From Halopseudomonas litoralis (GTDB taxonomy: Bacteria > Pseudomonadota > Gammaproteobacteria > Pseudomonadales > Pseudomonadaceae), in the NCBI RefSeq assembly GCF_900105005.1, contig NZ_LT629748.1, positions 1,550,001 through 1,614,000 on the forward strand: a stretch of DNA of 64,000 nt, in the 5' to 3' direction. Shown here piece after piece: positions 7,377 through 15,712 of this stretch (the first letter of the stretch is position 1; each line of letters begins with the position of its first letter). The translations under genes and the position numbers were made by a program. A model generated the notes under the pieces. That model was not told the DNA's origin and did no database searches. It worked only from the letters and a program-made list of their open reading frames with translations.

Positions 7377-7609
7377 GCATGATGAAACCAGTTTCCGCGC
7401 TGGAGCAACAGCCGGGCGGGAGCCACTACAAGGGTCGAGCTATTCAGCCGATTCAATACATCCACGCCAACAATCTCGGTTTTTGCGAGGGCAACGTAGT
7501 CAAGTATGTCACCCGTTGGCGGGAGAAGGGCGGTCTCGAAGATCTACGCAAAGCCCAGCATTACATCGATCTGCTTATCGATCTTGAGCGCCTGGAACTG
7601 CAGGAATGA
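7373..7609 (+). CDS. DUF3310 family phage protein
   Basis: This 78-residue protein has the family signature: GGSHYKGRAIQPIQYIHANNLGFCEGNVVKYVTRWREKGG followed by DLRKAQHYIDLLIDLE. DUF3310 proteins are common in phage early regions and are often annotated as nucleotide-kinase-like, without firm biochemistry. It overlaps both neighbours by four bases, in the replication operon. Confidence 0.85.
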   Translation: MSMMKPVSALEQQPGGSHYKGRAIQPIQYIHANNLGFCEGNVVKYVTRWREKGGLEDLRKAQHYIDLLIDLERLELQE

Positions 7610-8619
7610 AGACCGTGGGGGAGGTGGTGCGCTGGTGGCTGAGCCGGATTGAGGGTGACAAGGCGCGCTCGGCCAGTTACCGGGGCAGCATGGTGTCACT
7701 GATGCGCCGACATGTGCTGCCTCGCATGGATAAGGTGCGGGTGAGCAAGCTGGATCGGGTGCTGCTCGACGACAAGCTGGTGTTTCCCATGCATCAGGAG
7801 CTGTCGCCGCGCACGGTGCAGAAGGCGCTGCAGGGGATAGGGCAGGCGTTCCGTATGGCCGAAGGGCAAGGACGCATTGCAACCAACCCGTTGGCAGGCA
7901 CCACCTTCCGGGACTTTTACAAGGGCAAGCTGCGGCCCAAGCCGGCGTCCCTTTCCCGTGTCGACCTGCCTGAGCTGGTGCCGCACCTGGTCGATGTATT
8001 CAACCGTGACCCGCTGAGGGGGATGTTGCCATTGATGATGCTGGCCCACGGTACTCGCATTGCCGAGACGCTGAAGGCGCGCTGGACGCATATCTCACTG
8101 ACCGAGCGGGTGTGGGTGCTACCCGAAGCCAATACCAAGACGCGCCGGGAGCATGCACTGCCGTTGACACCTCAAGTGCTGGGGCTGTTGGCCCGGTACC
8201 GACACGCATTGCCGGATCCCCGGCTGAAGGCGCAATGGCTGTTCCCTGTGCGCGGCGGCAGCCCCATGGCGACCACCAGCGGTCACGCCTTGATGCGGGA
8301 GGTGAGTGGCCGAGAGTGGACCAGTCATGACCTGCGCAAGCTGATGCGCTCCAGCCTGGCAGACATCGGCATCGATTACATGGTGGGCGAGCTGCTGATC
8401 AACCACTCGCTTGGCTCAGTCGTTGAGACCTACCTGACCCGCGACGACATGGAGCGCAGAAGGGAGGCCCTGGAGCGGTGGCACAGTCGGCTGGATGAGC
8501 TGGGATTCAGTGATGCACACGGCGTGGAAGTGGCTGTTCCTGCACTTCTTTCAAACAGCGCAAAGGTAGAGCCGCCGGGCGCTTCCGGCGATTCTTGCGC
8601 ATCTCTTGGGAGAGAATGA
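7606..8619 (+). CDS. int: Tyrosine recombinase (phage integrase) inside the early operon
   Basis: The 337 residues carry the full catalytic set: Arg151 (AHGTRIAETLKARW), Lys178 (NTKTRREHALPL), His241-x-x-Arg244 (TSHDLRKLM), His267 (LLINHSLG) and nucleophile Tyr276 (VVETYLTRDD). The N-terminal ~100 residues form the core-binding SAM-like domain. It is probably the prophage integrase. The position is odd: it sits between DUF3310 and rusA in the rightward operon rather than at a prophage end. Its N-terminus overlaps the DUF3310 stop by four bases, so it is co-transcribed with replication genes. Confidence 0.88.
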   Translation: MKTVGEVVRWWLSRIEGDKARSASYRGSMVSLMRRHVLPRMDKVRVSKLDRVLLDDKLVFPMHQELSPRTVQKALQGIGQAFRMAEGQGRIATNPLAGTTFRDFYKGKLRPKPASLSRVDLPELVPHLVDVFNRDPLRGMLPLMMLAHGTRIAETLKARWTHISLTERVWVLPEANTKTRREHALPLTPQVLGLLARYRHALPDPRLKAQWLFPVRGGSPMATTSGHALMREVSGREWTSHDLRKLMRSSLADIGIDYMVGELLINHSLGSVVETYLTRDDMERRREALERWHSRLDELGFSDAHGVEVAVPALLSNSAKVEPPGASGDSCASLGRE

Positions 8620-8622
8620 AGA

Positions 8623-8994
8623 ATGCAGAAAAACAACGAATTCTCGGTAGTCGAACTGCCGTGGCCATCGAAAGAGCTGAGCCCGAACGCCCGGGTTCAC
8701 TGGGCCAAGAAGAGCAAGGCGGCCAAGATCTACCGCATCACCTGCCTTGCGCTGACGCTGGAATCGGGCCTGCGGGCACCCGAAGGCAAGGTGCTTCTGG
8801 ATGTGGAGTTCTGCCCACCGGATCGCCGCCGCCGGGATGACGACAACTGCCTGGCCAGCTTCAAGTCGGGCCGCGATGGCATTGCCGATGCCCTGCGTAT
8901 CGATGACAGCCGGTTCGTGACCACCATCCGCATGGGCGAGCCGATGAGAGGTGGCGCGGTGCTGGTTCGGATTGCCGGGGAAGTGAGCGCATGA
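8623..8994 (+). CDS. rusA: RusA-family Holliday junction resolvase
   Basis: This 123-residue protein has the RusA acidic cluster RRRRDDDNCLASFKSGRDGIADALRIDDSRF. Asp72, Asp74 and Asp94/95 are candidates for metal ligands, and the Lys81 region precedes the central helix. RusA resolves recombination intermediates during phage DNA replication. It follows the integrase closely and overlaps the next gene by four bases. Confidence 0.88.
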   Translation: MQKNNEFSVVELPWPSKELSPNARVHWAKKSKAAKIYRITCLALTLESGLRAPEGKVLLDVEFCPPDRRRRDDDNCLASFKSGRDGIADALRIDDSRFVTTIRMGEPMRGGAVLVRIAGEVSA

Positions 8995-9287
8995 GCGGAG
9001 CTGCAAACACGTCACGCCGGGGTGTCACGCCACCGTCTATCTGCACAGCTTGCAGCGGATCTGGCGTAACCCGGGGCGTATGTATGGAATTGATCTGCCT
9101 GGAGTGCGACGGCGTCGGCTGGCTACCCACGCCGGGGCAGGACCTGGTGCAGCAGCTCGGCTGGATGCTGACCAGAACCAACCAGCGCTTGCGCCTATAT
9201 GCGGCACGTGAATCCACCTTCGGGCCGGAAGAAGATTATCGGGACAAAGACCGCAATGGCCACCGCGGCAACTGGACGGGGGATTGA
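8991..9287 (+). CDS. Small phage protein with a DnaJ-like zinc-binding motif
   Basis: This 98-residue protein has cysteines at 18, 21, 31, 36 and 39 in CTACSGSGVTRGVC....CLECDGVGW, resembling a DnaJ-type CxxCxGxG zinc module. The C-terminal half is charged and helical. Proteins of this shape often stand directly before Q antiterminators in Pseudomonas phages. Function is not known. Confidence 0.65.
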   Translation: MSGAANTSRRGVTPPSICTACSGSGVTRGVCMELICLECDGVGWLPTPGQDLVQQLGWMLTRTNQRLRLYAARESTFGPEEDYRDKDRNGHRGNWTGD

Positions 9288-9622
9288 TGATGGCCTTTGA
9301 TCGAGCTACTGAGGAATTGTTGGAGCAATGGGGCATCTGGGTGGTTCAGGGTTCGGGCGTCTCGGCATGCCAGGCGCCAGGCGAGCGCCCGCTGGCTGCT
9401 ATATCTGACGATGAAGCCTTGGTTGTTGATGGGCTGGTGGGACGATTAAGGCGGCGTTATCCCGAAGCTGGAGAGGTAGTGATTCGCTACTATACTTCCG
9501 GCGCCTCGCTAATGGATGTAGCGCGGCGCATGCGGGTCGGTGAGACCAAGGCCCGGCAGCTGATCAACGCGGGTATTGCGTGGATAGATGGTGCTCTGGA
9601 ACCGAAGCGGATAGCAGCATAG
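9287..9622 (+). CDS. Q-type late antiterminator
   Basis: This ~111-residue protein lies at the end of the early operon, immediately before a promoter/terminator pair. Its second half carries an HTH like that of sigma-70 region 4 and phage antitermination Q proteins: IRYYTSGASLMDVARRMRVGETKARQLINAGIAWIDGAL. It should let RNA polymerase read through the terminator at 9715-9740 into lysis and morphogenesis genes. ATG 9287 and 9290 are both in frame; TTG 9284 is unlikely. Confidence 0.75.
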   Translation: MMAFDRATEELLEQWGIWVVQGSGVSACQAPGERPLAAISDDEALVVDGLVGRLRRRYPEAGEVVIRYYTSGASLMDVARRMRVGETKARQLINAGIAWIDGALEPKRIAA

Positions 9623-9642
9623 ATGAGACGCTTGCAAAAGGC

Positions 9643-9669
9643 TTGACGTCCGCGCGGAGAAACTATAGA
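9643..9669 (+). promoter_or_regulatory. Candidate late promoter (pR'-like)
   Basis: TTGACG (9643-9648) and TATAGA (9664-9669) are separated by 15 bp. They lie 20 bases after the Q stop and upstream of an intrinsic terminator. The short spacer is tolerable for a promoter that pauses polymerase for Q loading. The identity follows mainly from position. Confidence 0.6.
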
Positions 9670-9714
9670 TTTCTTACCACTATGCGGTTTTACCGCTTCA
9701 AAATCACATCCCGA

Positions 9715-9740
9715 AACCCGGCCCTCGCGCCGGGTTTTTT
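9715..9740 (+). terminator. Intrinsic terminator tR'-like, target of Q
   Basis: AACCCGGC (9715-9722) pairs with GCCGGGTT (9729-9736), followed by a T-run to 9740. It lies between the late promoter and the holin genes. In lambdoid phages this terminator blocks late transcription until Q modifies polymerase. A weaker GCGGT/ACCGC hairpin precedes it at 9684-9696. Confidence 0.85.
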
Positions 9741-9829
9741 GTTGCCCGAATTTCCGGTCTCGCGCCTCGTCTTCGCCCCGAGCAGATGCTGCTGCGTCGT
9801 GGACCGGAATCAAACGAAGGAATGAGCTG

Positions 9830-10204
9830 ATGTCTGACCCGAGCAGCGGAGTAGTAGCGACAGCCGGGCTACTCGGAGTCACGGCCGCCAGCCTCGTGCC
9901 AGGCGTTGATGCCAATGCCATCATTGGTGCCTTTGCCGGTGCGCTCTTCTTTATGGTGTTCGCCAAGGATCTGTCGGCCCTGGCTCGCGTGGGCTACTTC
10001 GTGGCGTCATGGATCGTGGGCTACTACGTGTCCGTCGAGGCGATCGGGCAGCAATGGTCGATAACAAGCGGGCTGCCAGCATTCTTCGGCGCCCTTTTCG
10101 CGGTTGTGGTCTGTGTCTCCCTGCTGGAGTGGGTGCAGGGCGGCAAGACGCCAGGATGGCTTTCAGCAGTCGCTGACTGGATCCGACCTGGTGGACGCAG
10201 ATGA
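9830..10204 (+). CDS. Putative holin
   Basis: This 124-residue protein has three hydrophobic stretches: AIIGAFAGALFFMVFA (about 30-45), ALARVGYFVASWIVGYY (about 50-66) and LPAFFGALFAVVVCVSLLEWV (about 82-102). A charged C-terminus WIRPGGRR follows. It is the first late gene after the Q-controlled terminator, the expected holin place. The overlapping next gene is a second membrane protein. No endolysin is visible next to them. Confidence 0.7.
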   Translation: MSDPSSGVVATAGLLGVTAASLVPGVDANAIIGAFAGALFFMVFAKDLSALARVGYFVASWIVGYYVSVEAIGQQWSITSGLPAFFGALFAVVVCVSLLEWVQGGKTPGWLSAVADWIRPGGRR

Positions 10205-10488
10205 TCGATATCTGGACCTTTCTCGCTTCTGGTGTGTGCGGGGCAATCTGCTGGCGAATCGCGTCATATCGCCGTCGCGGTGCCCGCTATCGCCCAGGAG
10301 TGGCGGTGTGCGCATACCTGCTGGCTGTAGGCTCGGGCTGCTATTCGCTGTCGGTGCTGCTGGCCATGCTGCTGGGCAAGCACGCGCAGGGCGTATCGCC
10401 ATTCCTGCTGATCGTCCTGACCGTGCTCATGGTGCTGGTGTGCAGAGCCCGGGGCAACGTGGCGGCGGTGTTGAGAGTAGACCCGTGA
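10201..10488 (+). CDS. Phage holin family protein (3-TM)
   Basis: This 95-residue protein has three hydrophobic segments (TFLASGVCGAICWRIA, VAVCAYLLAVGSGCYSLSVLLAML, VSPFLLIVLTVLMVLVC) separated by basic loops (SYRRRGARYR). This is typical of the 3TM holin family of Pseudomonas phages. It overlaps the preceding holin by four bases and the next gene by four. It may act as pinholin or antiholin partner. Confidence 0.75.
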   Translation: MIDIWTFLASGVCGAICWRIASYRRRGARYRPGVAVCAYLLAVGSGCYSLSVLLAMLLGKHAQGVSPFLLIVLTVLMVLVCRARGNVAAVLRVDP

Positions 10489-11228
10489 AAGCTTCGCTGA
10501 AAATCACCGATCTTGATGATGCTCTGGCCCAGATCCAAAGCCTGGGCAGTATGGCCGGTAAAGCGCAGGCTCAGGCAATGAACGATGTGGTCAAGGTTGC
10601 CAACGAGCACCTGGTGGTGGAAGCGAACACGGTATTCGACCGGCCTACGCCGTTCACCCTCAATGCCTTCCGCATTCAGTATGCCAAGCCATCCAATCCT
10701 GAAGCCGCGATCTGGGTGAAGGACGAGAAGAGCGGTGCATCGAAAGGGCAGGCGCCTGAAGATTGGTTCGGCCCCCAGGTATATGGCGGCGAACGGGCGC
10801 TCAAGGCGTCGGAGAAGATGCTGCGCTCCAAAGGTGTCCTGCCTGCGGGGCTGTATGCGGTGCCTGGCAAGGGTGCGCGCCTTGATGCGTACGGCAACAT
10901 GAGCCGGGGCCATCTGATGCAGATGCTCTCAGGCTTGAAGGTGTTCGACCGGTCCGGCTCGGATCACAACGCTACCGGCAGCCGCCGGTCCAAGGCCAAA
11001 GGGCATGAGGATGCATTCTTTATTCTGCGCCGAGAGGGCCAACCGATTGGCATCGCAGAGCGTCGTGGCAAGGCTGTTGAGGTGGTGCTCGCCTTCGTCA
11101 AGCAACCCCAGTACGCGCCCCGGTTCGACTTCCACGGCACGGTTCGCAAGGTCTCCGAGAACGATGCCCTGGTTGAAGCTGCCGTCGACAAGGCGGTGGC
11201 CAGTACCCTGGCGGGCTCGGGCAGATGA
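10485..11228 (+). CDS. Phage structural protein, possibly minor tail protein Z-like
   Basis: Start GTG 10485 overlaps the holin stop; longer readings would run through both holins. The ~247 residues begin DLDDALAQIQSLGSMAGKAQAQAMNDVVKVANEHL, then have a Gly/Lys-rich centre. They end with a helix EAAVDKAVASTLAGSGR after YAPRFDFHGTVRKV. The arrangement recalls lambda gpZ (tail terminator/connector), which lies with head-tail genes in lambda. Here it precedes terminase, so the assignment is tentative. Confidence 0.45.
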   Translation: MKASLKITDLDDALAQIQSLGSMAGKAQAQAMNDVVKVANEHLVVEANTVFDRPTPFTLNAFRIQYAKPSNPEAAIWVKDEKSGASKGQAPEDWFGPQVYGGERALKASEKMLRSKGVLPAGLYAVPGKGARLDAYGNMSRGHLMQMLSGLKVFDRSGSDHNATGSRRSKAKGHEDAFFILRREGQPIGIAERRGKAVEVVLAFVKQPQYAPRFDFHGTVRKVSENDALVEAAVDKAVASTLAGSGR

Positions 11229-11345
11229 GAGAGGTTCGCATCCCCGGAAATCCTGACGGGTCCTCCCGGGCCCCACCCCCACTGAGGGTAATTCGAGGCC
11301 CGACCTCGGACTACATATGAGATTTTTCCAGGGCGAGGTTGTTGT
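11229..11345 (+). other. Candidate cos region upstream of the terminase genes
   Basis: This non-coding 120 bp precedes the Nu1-like gene. It holds a GC-rich block with GGGTCCTCCCGGG (11258-11270) and a short dyad CGAGG-N5-CCTCG (11294-11308). Position directly upstream of terminase small subunit, as in lambda, and local symmetry make it the best candidate for the packaging cut site. The exact nicking positions cannot be read from sequence alone. Confidence 0.45.
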
Positions 11346-11351
11346 TTATTC

Positions 11352-11888
11352 ATGGCCAAGTCCACCACCACAAAACAGCGCGGCTGGCTGAACAAGTCGG
11401 AGATGGCCGCGAGCCTGGGCATTTCTGTCCAAGCCTTCGATAAATGGGGCATCAAGCCTGTCGAGCGCATTGGCCGGGAAGCCTTCTTCACGGTCGAAGC
11501 CGTGCTGGAAAACCGCCTTGGCCACCAGGCGGAGAAACACAAACCCGCCGGCTTTGAGGGGATCGACCCGCTTGCTGAAGCAAAGCTGACTCAGGAGCGA
11601 CTGCGTTTGACCGCGGCGCAGGCTTACGGTCATGAGCTGAAGAACCAAATTACCGAGCGCACATCTGTCCCGACTGAGTTCGCCATGTATGTGCTATCGC
11701 GCGTGGCGGCGGAGATTGCATCGGGGCTGGATACACTGCCCTTGACATTGAAACGCCGGCATCCGGACCTTGAAGTCCGCCATATCGAGTCGGTACAGCG
11801 CGAGATAGCCAAAGTCCGCAACCGGGCGGCGCTGCTGGACGAGCGTCTACCGGAGATGTTGGATGAGTATCTCGACAGCACAGATTAA
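11352..11888 (+). CDS. Terminase small subunit (Nu1 / DUF1441)
   Basis: The 178 residues start with an HTH (GWLNKSEMAASLGISVQAFDKWGIKPVERIG), as in Nu1, which binds cos DNA. The C-terminal helices (EFAMYVLSRVAAEIASGLDTLPLTLKRRHPDLE...) match the DUF1441 family and mediate contact with the large subunit. The 3' end overlaps the large-subunit gene by 26 bases. Confidence 0.9.
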   Translation: MAKSTTTKQRGWLNKSEMAASLGISVQAFDKWGIKPVERIGREAFFTVEAVLENRLGHQAEKHKPAGFEGIDPLAEAKLTQERLRLTAAQAYGHELKNQITERTSVPTEFAMYVLSRVAAEIASGLDTLPLTLKRRHPDLEVRHIESVQREIAKVRNRAALLDERLPEMLDEYLDSTD

Positions 11889-13866
11889 GGAGCTGCGTTC
11901 GGCAGTGCGGCAGGGGCTGCAGCCGCTATACCGCCCAGCACCGCAGACGCCGGTAGAGTGGGCAGACGAGAACTTCTACCTGTCCAGCGAATCGAGCTAT
12001 CAGGAAGGGCGTTGGGAGACCCTGCCGTTTCAGGTTGCGATCCTGAACAGCATGGGCAATGACGAGATCCGCACGGTCAACGTCATTAAGTCCGCCCGGG
12101 TCGGTTACTCGAAAATGCAGCAGGCCGCGTCGTCCTATCAGGTCGAGCATAAACGCCGCAACATTCTGATACTGCTGCCCACCGATGGCGCCGCAGCGGG
12201 CTTCATGAAAGCCCACGTCGAAACCATGATCCGGGACGTGCCGGCTATCCGGGCCTTGGCGCCATGGTACGGCGTCAAGCATCGCGACAATACGCTGGAT
12301 ACCAAGCGGTTCAGCCACTCAAAGCAGCTCTGGTGCCTCGGTGGTGCGGCAGCGAAGAACTACCGTGAGAAGTCGGTCGACACCATCATCTATGACGAGC
12401 TGGCTGCGTTCGAGCCAGACGTGGAGAAGGAGGGCAGCCCGACCTTCCTCGGCGACAAGCGGATCGAAGGTTCCACTTTCCCGAAGTCGATCCGGGGCAG
12501 TACGCCCAAGACCAATGAAGGCGACCCGGAGAGCGATGACGCTATCCGCTGCCAAATCACTGCAGCGGCTGATGAGTCGCCGCACCTGTTCCGGTTTCAC
12601 CTGTCGTGCCCGCACTGTGCAAAAGAGCAGTACCTCAAGTGGGGCGGCAAGGATTGCGACTTCGGTATCAAGTGGGATCCGGGCAAACCGGGTGCGCCTT
12701 GGTACCTCTGCGAGCACACCGGCTGTGTTATCCAGCAGCACGAGATGCAGGAGCAGCACCCCCAGGGGCGCTGGATTTGCGAGAAGGCCGGCATCTGGAC
12801 GCGGGACGGGTATGACTTCTACGACCCGGCCGGCGAGCTGGTGCCCACCCCCGATAGCGTTACCTGGCACGTATGGACTGCTTACAGCCCCTTCACCACC
12901 TGGGGTCGGATCGTTCTGGACTTCTACAAGGTCAAGGGCGACATCAACCGCCTGAAGACCTTCACCAACACCACGCTGGGCGAAGTCTGGGAGGCGGCTC
13001 AGGGGGAGAAGGTTGATTGGGAGTTGCTGTACGCCCGCCGCGAGGTGTACCCGACTGTACCCGAGCTAGGGCTGACCCTCCAGGGCGGTATCGATACCCA
13101 GGATGATCGTTATGAAGGCCGGGTCTGGGCGGTTGGTGCCGGTGAGGAAATGTGGCTGGTCGATCGCTGGATCCTTTACGGCGACCCAGCCAGCGAGGAG
13201 CTGCGCCGTAAGGTTGGGCTCAAACTGCACCAGCAATATACCCGGGCCGATGGCGTGGTGATGCGGGTGGAGCGTTGGTGCTGGGACTCCGGCGGTCACT
13301 ACACCGATGAGGTGTATGCCGAAAGCCGTAAGCATGGCGTGATGTGGGTGATACCGATCTTCGGTGCCAATACCTACGGCAAGCCGATTGCCAATTTCCC
13401 GCGCAAGCGCAACCGGGCCCGGGTGTATTCCACCGAGGTCGGCACCGACAACGCCAAGGAACTGATTTACAACCGGCTGAAGAACCAGCCGGATATCGCC
13501 AAGTGCGCAGCGCCGCAGCCGGGGGTTATCCACTTCCCGGCCAATGACGATATCTGCGACGAAGACGAACTCAAGCAGCTCACCGCCGAGACCAAGCGCT
13601 TGAAAGTGGTGCAGGGCCGGCGGGTCTACCGCTGGGATGCTGGCGGCCGTCGCAACGAGGCGCTGGACTGCCTGGTGTACGCCCTAGCCGCGCTGCGCAT
13701 CAGCCAGCAGCGGTTCGGGCTAGACCTTGAGGCACTCGCCGCAGAGTTGGCCAAGCCGGTTGAAGCGGAAGTTATCGACAAAACACCCACACCAACAGCG
13801 CATACACCCTCAGCACCGCCGGCAGGCGGCTGGCTCCAAATTGACACAGGAAGCTCATGGCTATGA
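11863..13866 (+). CDS. Terminase large subunit (GpA family)
   Basis: The 667 residues match lambda GpA in length and layout. The ATPase Walker A-like SARVGYSK is at 77-84 and Walker B IIYDEL at 175-180. A zinc-like CPHC lies near 246-249. The nuclease half carries GGIDTQDDRYEGRVWAVG and CWDSGGHYTDEVY, and C-terminal EALDCLVYALAAL. It cuts concatemers at cos and drives packaging through the portal. The last ten bases overlap the next gene. Confidence 0.95.
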   Translation: MSISTAQIKELRSAVRQGLQPLYRPAPQTPVEWADENFYLSSESSYQEGRWETLPFQVAILNSMGNDEIRTVNVIKSARVGYSKMQQAASSYQVEHKRRNILILLPTDGAAAGFMKAHVETMIRDVPAIRALAPWYGVKHRDNTLDTKRFSHSKQLWCLGGAAAKNYREKSVDTIIYDELAAFEPDVEKEGSPTFLGDKRIEGSTFPKSIRGSTPKTNEGDPESDDAIRCQITAAADESPHLFRFHLSCPHCAKEQYLKWGGKDCDFGIKWDPGKPGAPWYLCEHTGCVIQQHEMQEQHPQGRWICEKAGIWTRDGYDFYDPAGELVPTPDSVTWHVWTAYSPFTTWGRIVLDFYKVKGDINRLKTFTNTTLGEVWEAAQGEKVDWELLYARREVYPTVPELGLTLQGGIDTQDDRYEGRVWAVGAGEEMWLVDRWILYGDPASEELRRKVGLKLHQQYTRADGVVMRVERWCWDSGGHYTDEVYAESRKHGVMWVIPIFGANTYGKPIANFPRKRNRARVYSTEVGTDNAKELIYNRLKNQPDIAKCAAPQPGVIHFPANDDICDEDELKQLTAETKRLKVVQGRRVYRWDAGGRRNEALDCLVYALAALRISQQRFGLDLEALAAELAKPVEAEVIDKTPTPTAHTPSAPPAGGWLQIDTGSSWL

Positions 13867-14075
13867 CTCGCGCACAGCAAATGGTGGACAAGTACATCGA
13901 AGCCGAAATGGCCGTGCTGGAAGGGCGCAGCGTTACCTTTGGCGGCCGAACGCTGACCATGGCCGATCTGAACCAGATCCGTGAAGGGCGCAGCGAATGG
14001 GAGCGCCGGCTGGCAGCTGAAATCGCCAACACCAAGGGCGGACGATTCGGCTACTCACTGGCGACATTCGAATGA
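13857..14075 (+). CDS. DUF6148-type head protein (gpW position)
   Basis: This 72-residue protein has the motif YIEAEMAVLEGRSVTFGGRTLTMADLNQIREGRSEWERRL. The small family regularly sits between terminase and portal in lambda-like phages, at the position of gpW, and is probably a head-completion or connector protein. It overlaps both neighbours. Confidence 0.8.
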   Translation: MAMTRAQQMVDKYIEAEMAVLEGRSVTFGGRTLTMADLNQIREGRSEWERRLAAEIANTKGGRFGYSLATFE

Positions 14076-15712
14076 AGAACCTGATTGATAAGATCATCGA
14101 GCCATTCAGCCCCGGCATGGTGGTGTCACGCCTTGGCGCCCGCGAGGCCATCAAAGCCTATGAGGCGGCGCGCCCCAGCCGGACACACAAAGCCAAAGGC
14201 GAGCCGCACAGTGCTGACTTGGCAATACAGTTGGCCGGCAAGTCTTTGCGAGAGCAGGCGCGGTACCTGGACGAGAACCACGACCTTGTCACCGGCCTGT
14301 TTGACCGGCTGGAAGAGCGCGTGGTGGGCGGTGCCGGCATCGGCATCGAGCCACTGCCACTGGATCTGGCTGGTGACGTGCACCTGGAGTTCGCCGCGCA
14401 GATCAAGGCCGCCTGGGCAGAGTGGTCACTCAAGCCGGAAGCCTCCGGAGAGCTGACCCGCCCGCAGATGGAGCGGCTGGTATGCCGCACCTGGCTGCGA
14501 GACGGCGAGGCCCTGGCGCAGAAGCTGCGCGGGCGTGTTGCCAACTACACGCACCTGACCCGCGTGCCGTTCGCCTTGGAGCTGCTCGAACCGGACTACC
14601 TCCCGTTCGATTACAACGATATCTCCAAGGGCATCCTGCAGGGCATCGAGCGTGATGCCTGGCGCAGGGTGCGGGCGTACCACCTGTACAAGCAGCACCC
14701 AGGCGATATGCAGGGTTACTGGATGGACTGGACCACCACCAAGCGGGTGGAGGCCCACCGCATCATCCACATCGCTCACCGCAAGCGCATCGGCCAGAAC
14801 CGGGGCGTACCGCTGCTGCATGCCGTGCTGATCCGCCTGGCTGAGATCAAGGACTACGAAGAATCCGAGCGGGTGGCTGCGCGCATCAGTGCAGCGCTTG
14901 CCATGTACATCAAGAAAGGGAATCCAGACCTGTATACGGGCAGCCCGGATGCTGGAGCTCGCACATTCCCCATTGGTCCTGGCATGGTGATCGACAGCTT
15001 GGTGCCGGGTGAAGACATCGGCATGATCGAGAGCAACCGGCCAAACCCGTTCCTCGAAGGTTTCCGGAATGGCCAGTTGCGCGCCGTTGCCGCCGGTACC
15101 CGCGGCGCAGCCTCCACGATCATGCGCAGCTATGACGGCACCTACAGCGCACAGCGTCAGGAGCTGGTCGAGGCGCAGCTGGGGTACGACCTGCTGCAGC
15201 ATGAGTTCATCGATTACTGGTGCCGCCCGATTTATCGGGACTGGCTGACAGTTGCGATCGCATCCGGCGAGTTGAAGGTGCCGGTTGACGTGGATCCGCG
15301 CACCATCAGCGGCGCCGTATACCAAGGCCCAGTTATGCCATGGATCAACCCTGTGCATGAGGCCAACGCTTGGGAGCTGCTGGTGAAAGCTGGCTTTGCT
15401 GATGAAGCCGAAGTAGCCCGGGCCCGCGGCCGTAACCCGCAGGAGCTCAAGCGCAGCCGGACAGCCGAGATCAAGGCAAACCGCGAGGCAGGGCTGGTGT
15501 TCAGTTCGGACGCCTACCATGCCGCGAAGAAGGAGGGGTTGAGCCCAGTCGAAGCGGTGCAAAAAGCCTACCTCGGTGTCGGGAAGATGATCACCGCCGC
15601 CGAAGCGCGGGAGCTGGTGAACCTCTACGGCGGCAATCTCGCAGTGCCTGGCCCGGATTTCGTGGCCACAACCAACAATCAAGGAGGCGGAGATGCCGAC
15701 ACAGATCAGTAG
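14072..15712 (+). CDS. Portal protein (lambda gpB family)
   Basis: This 546-residue portal of the lambda family includes SLREQARYLDENHDLVTGLFDRLEERVVG, RTWLRDGEALAQ and HIAHRKRIGQNRGVPLLHAVL. It also has AAGTRGAASTIMRSYDGTYSAQRQELVEAQ and YQGPVMPWINPVHEA near the C-terminus. It forms the dodecameric ring for DNA entry and tail attachment. It overlaps DUF6148 upstream and the capsid fusion gene downstream by 20 bases. Confidence 0.95.
   Translation: MKNLIDKIIEPFSPGMVVSRLGAREAIKAYEAARPSRTHKAKGEPHSADLAIQLAGKSLREQARYLDENHDLVTGLFDRLEERVVGGAGIGIEPLPLDLAGDVHLEFAAQIKAAWAEWSLKPEASGELTRPQMERLVCRTWLRDGEALAQKLRGRVANYTHLTRVPFALELLEPDYLPFDYNDISKGILQGIERDAWRRVRAYHLYKQHPGDMQGYWMDWTTTKRVEAHRIIHIAHRKRIGQNRGVPLLHAVLIRLAEIKDYEESERVAARISAALAMYIKKGNPDLYTGSPDAGARTFPIGPGMVIDSLVPGEDIGMIESNRPNPFLEGFRNGQLRAVAAGTRGAASTIMRSYDGTYSAQRQELVEAQLGYDLLQHEFIDYWCRPIYRDWLTVAIASGELKVPVDVDPRTISGAVYQGPVMPWINPVHEANAWELLVKAGFADEAEVARARGRNPQELKRSRTAEIKANREAGLVFSSDAYHAAKKEGLSPVEAVQKAYLGVGKMITAAEARELVNLYGGNLAVPGPDFVATTNNQGGGDADTDQ

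Noticed and set aside
10104..10484. Long upstream extension of the phage structural protein
   Set aside because: It is out of frame over both holin genes; GTG 10485 overlaps the holin stop in the usual coupled manner.
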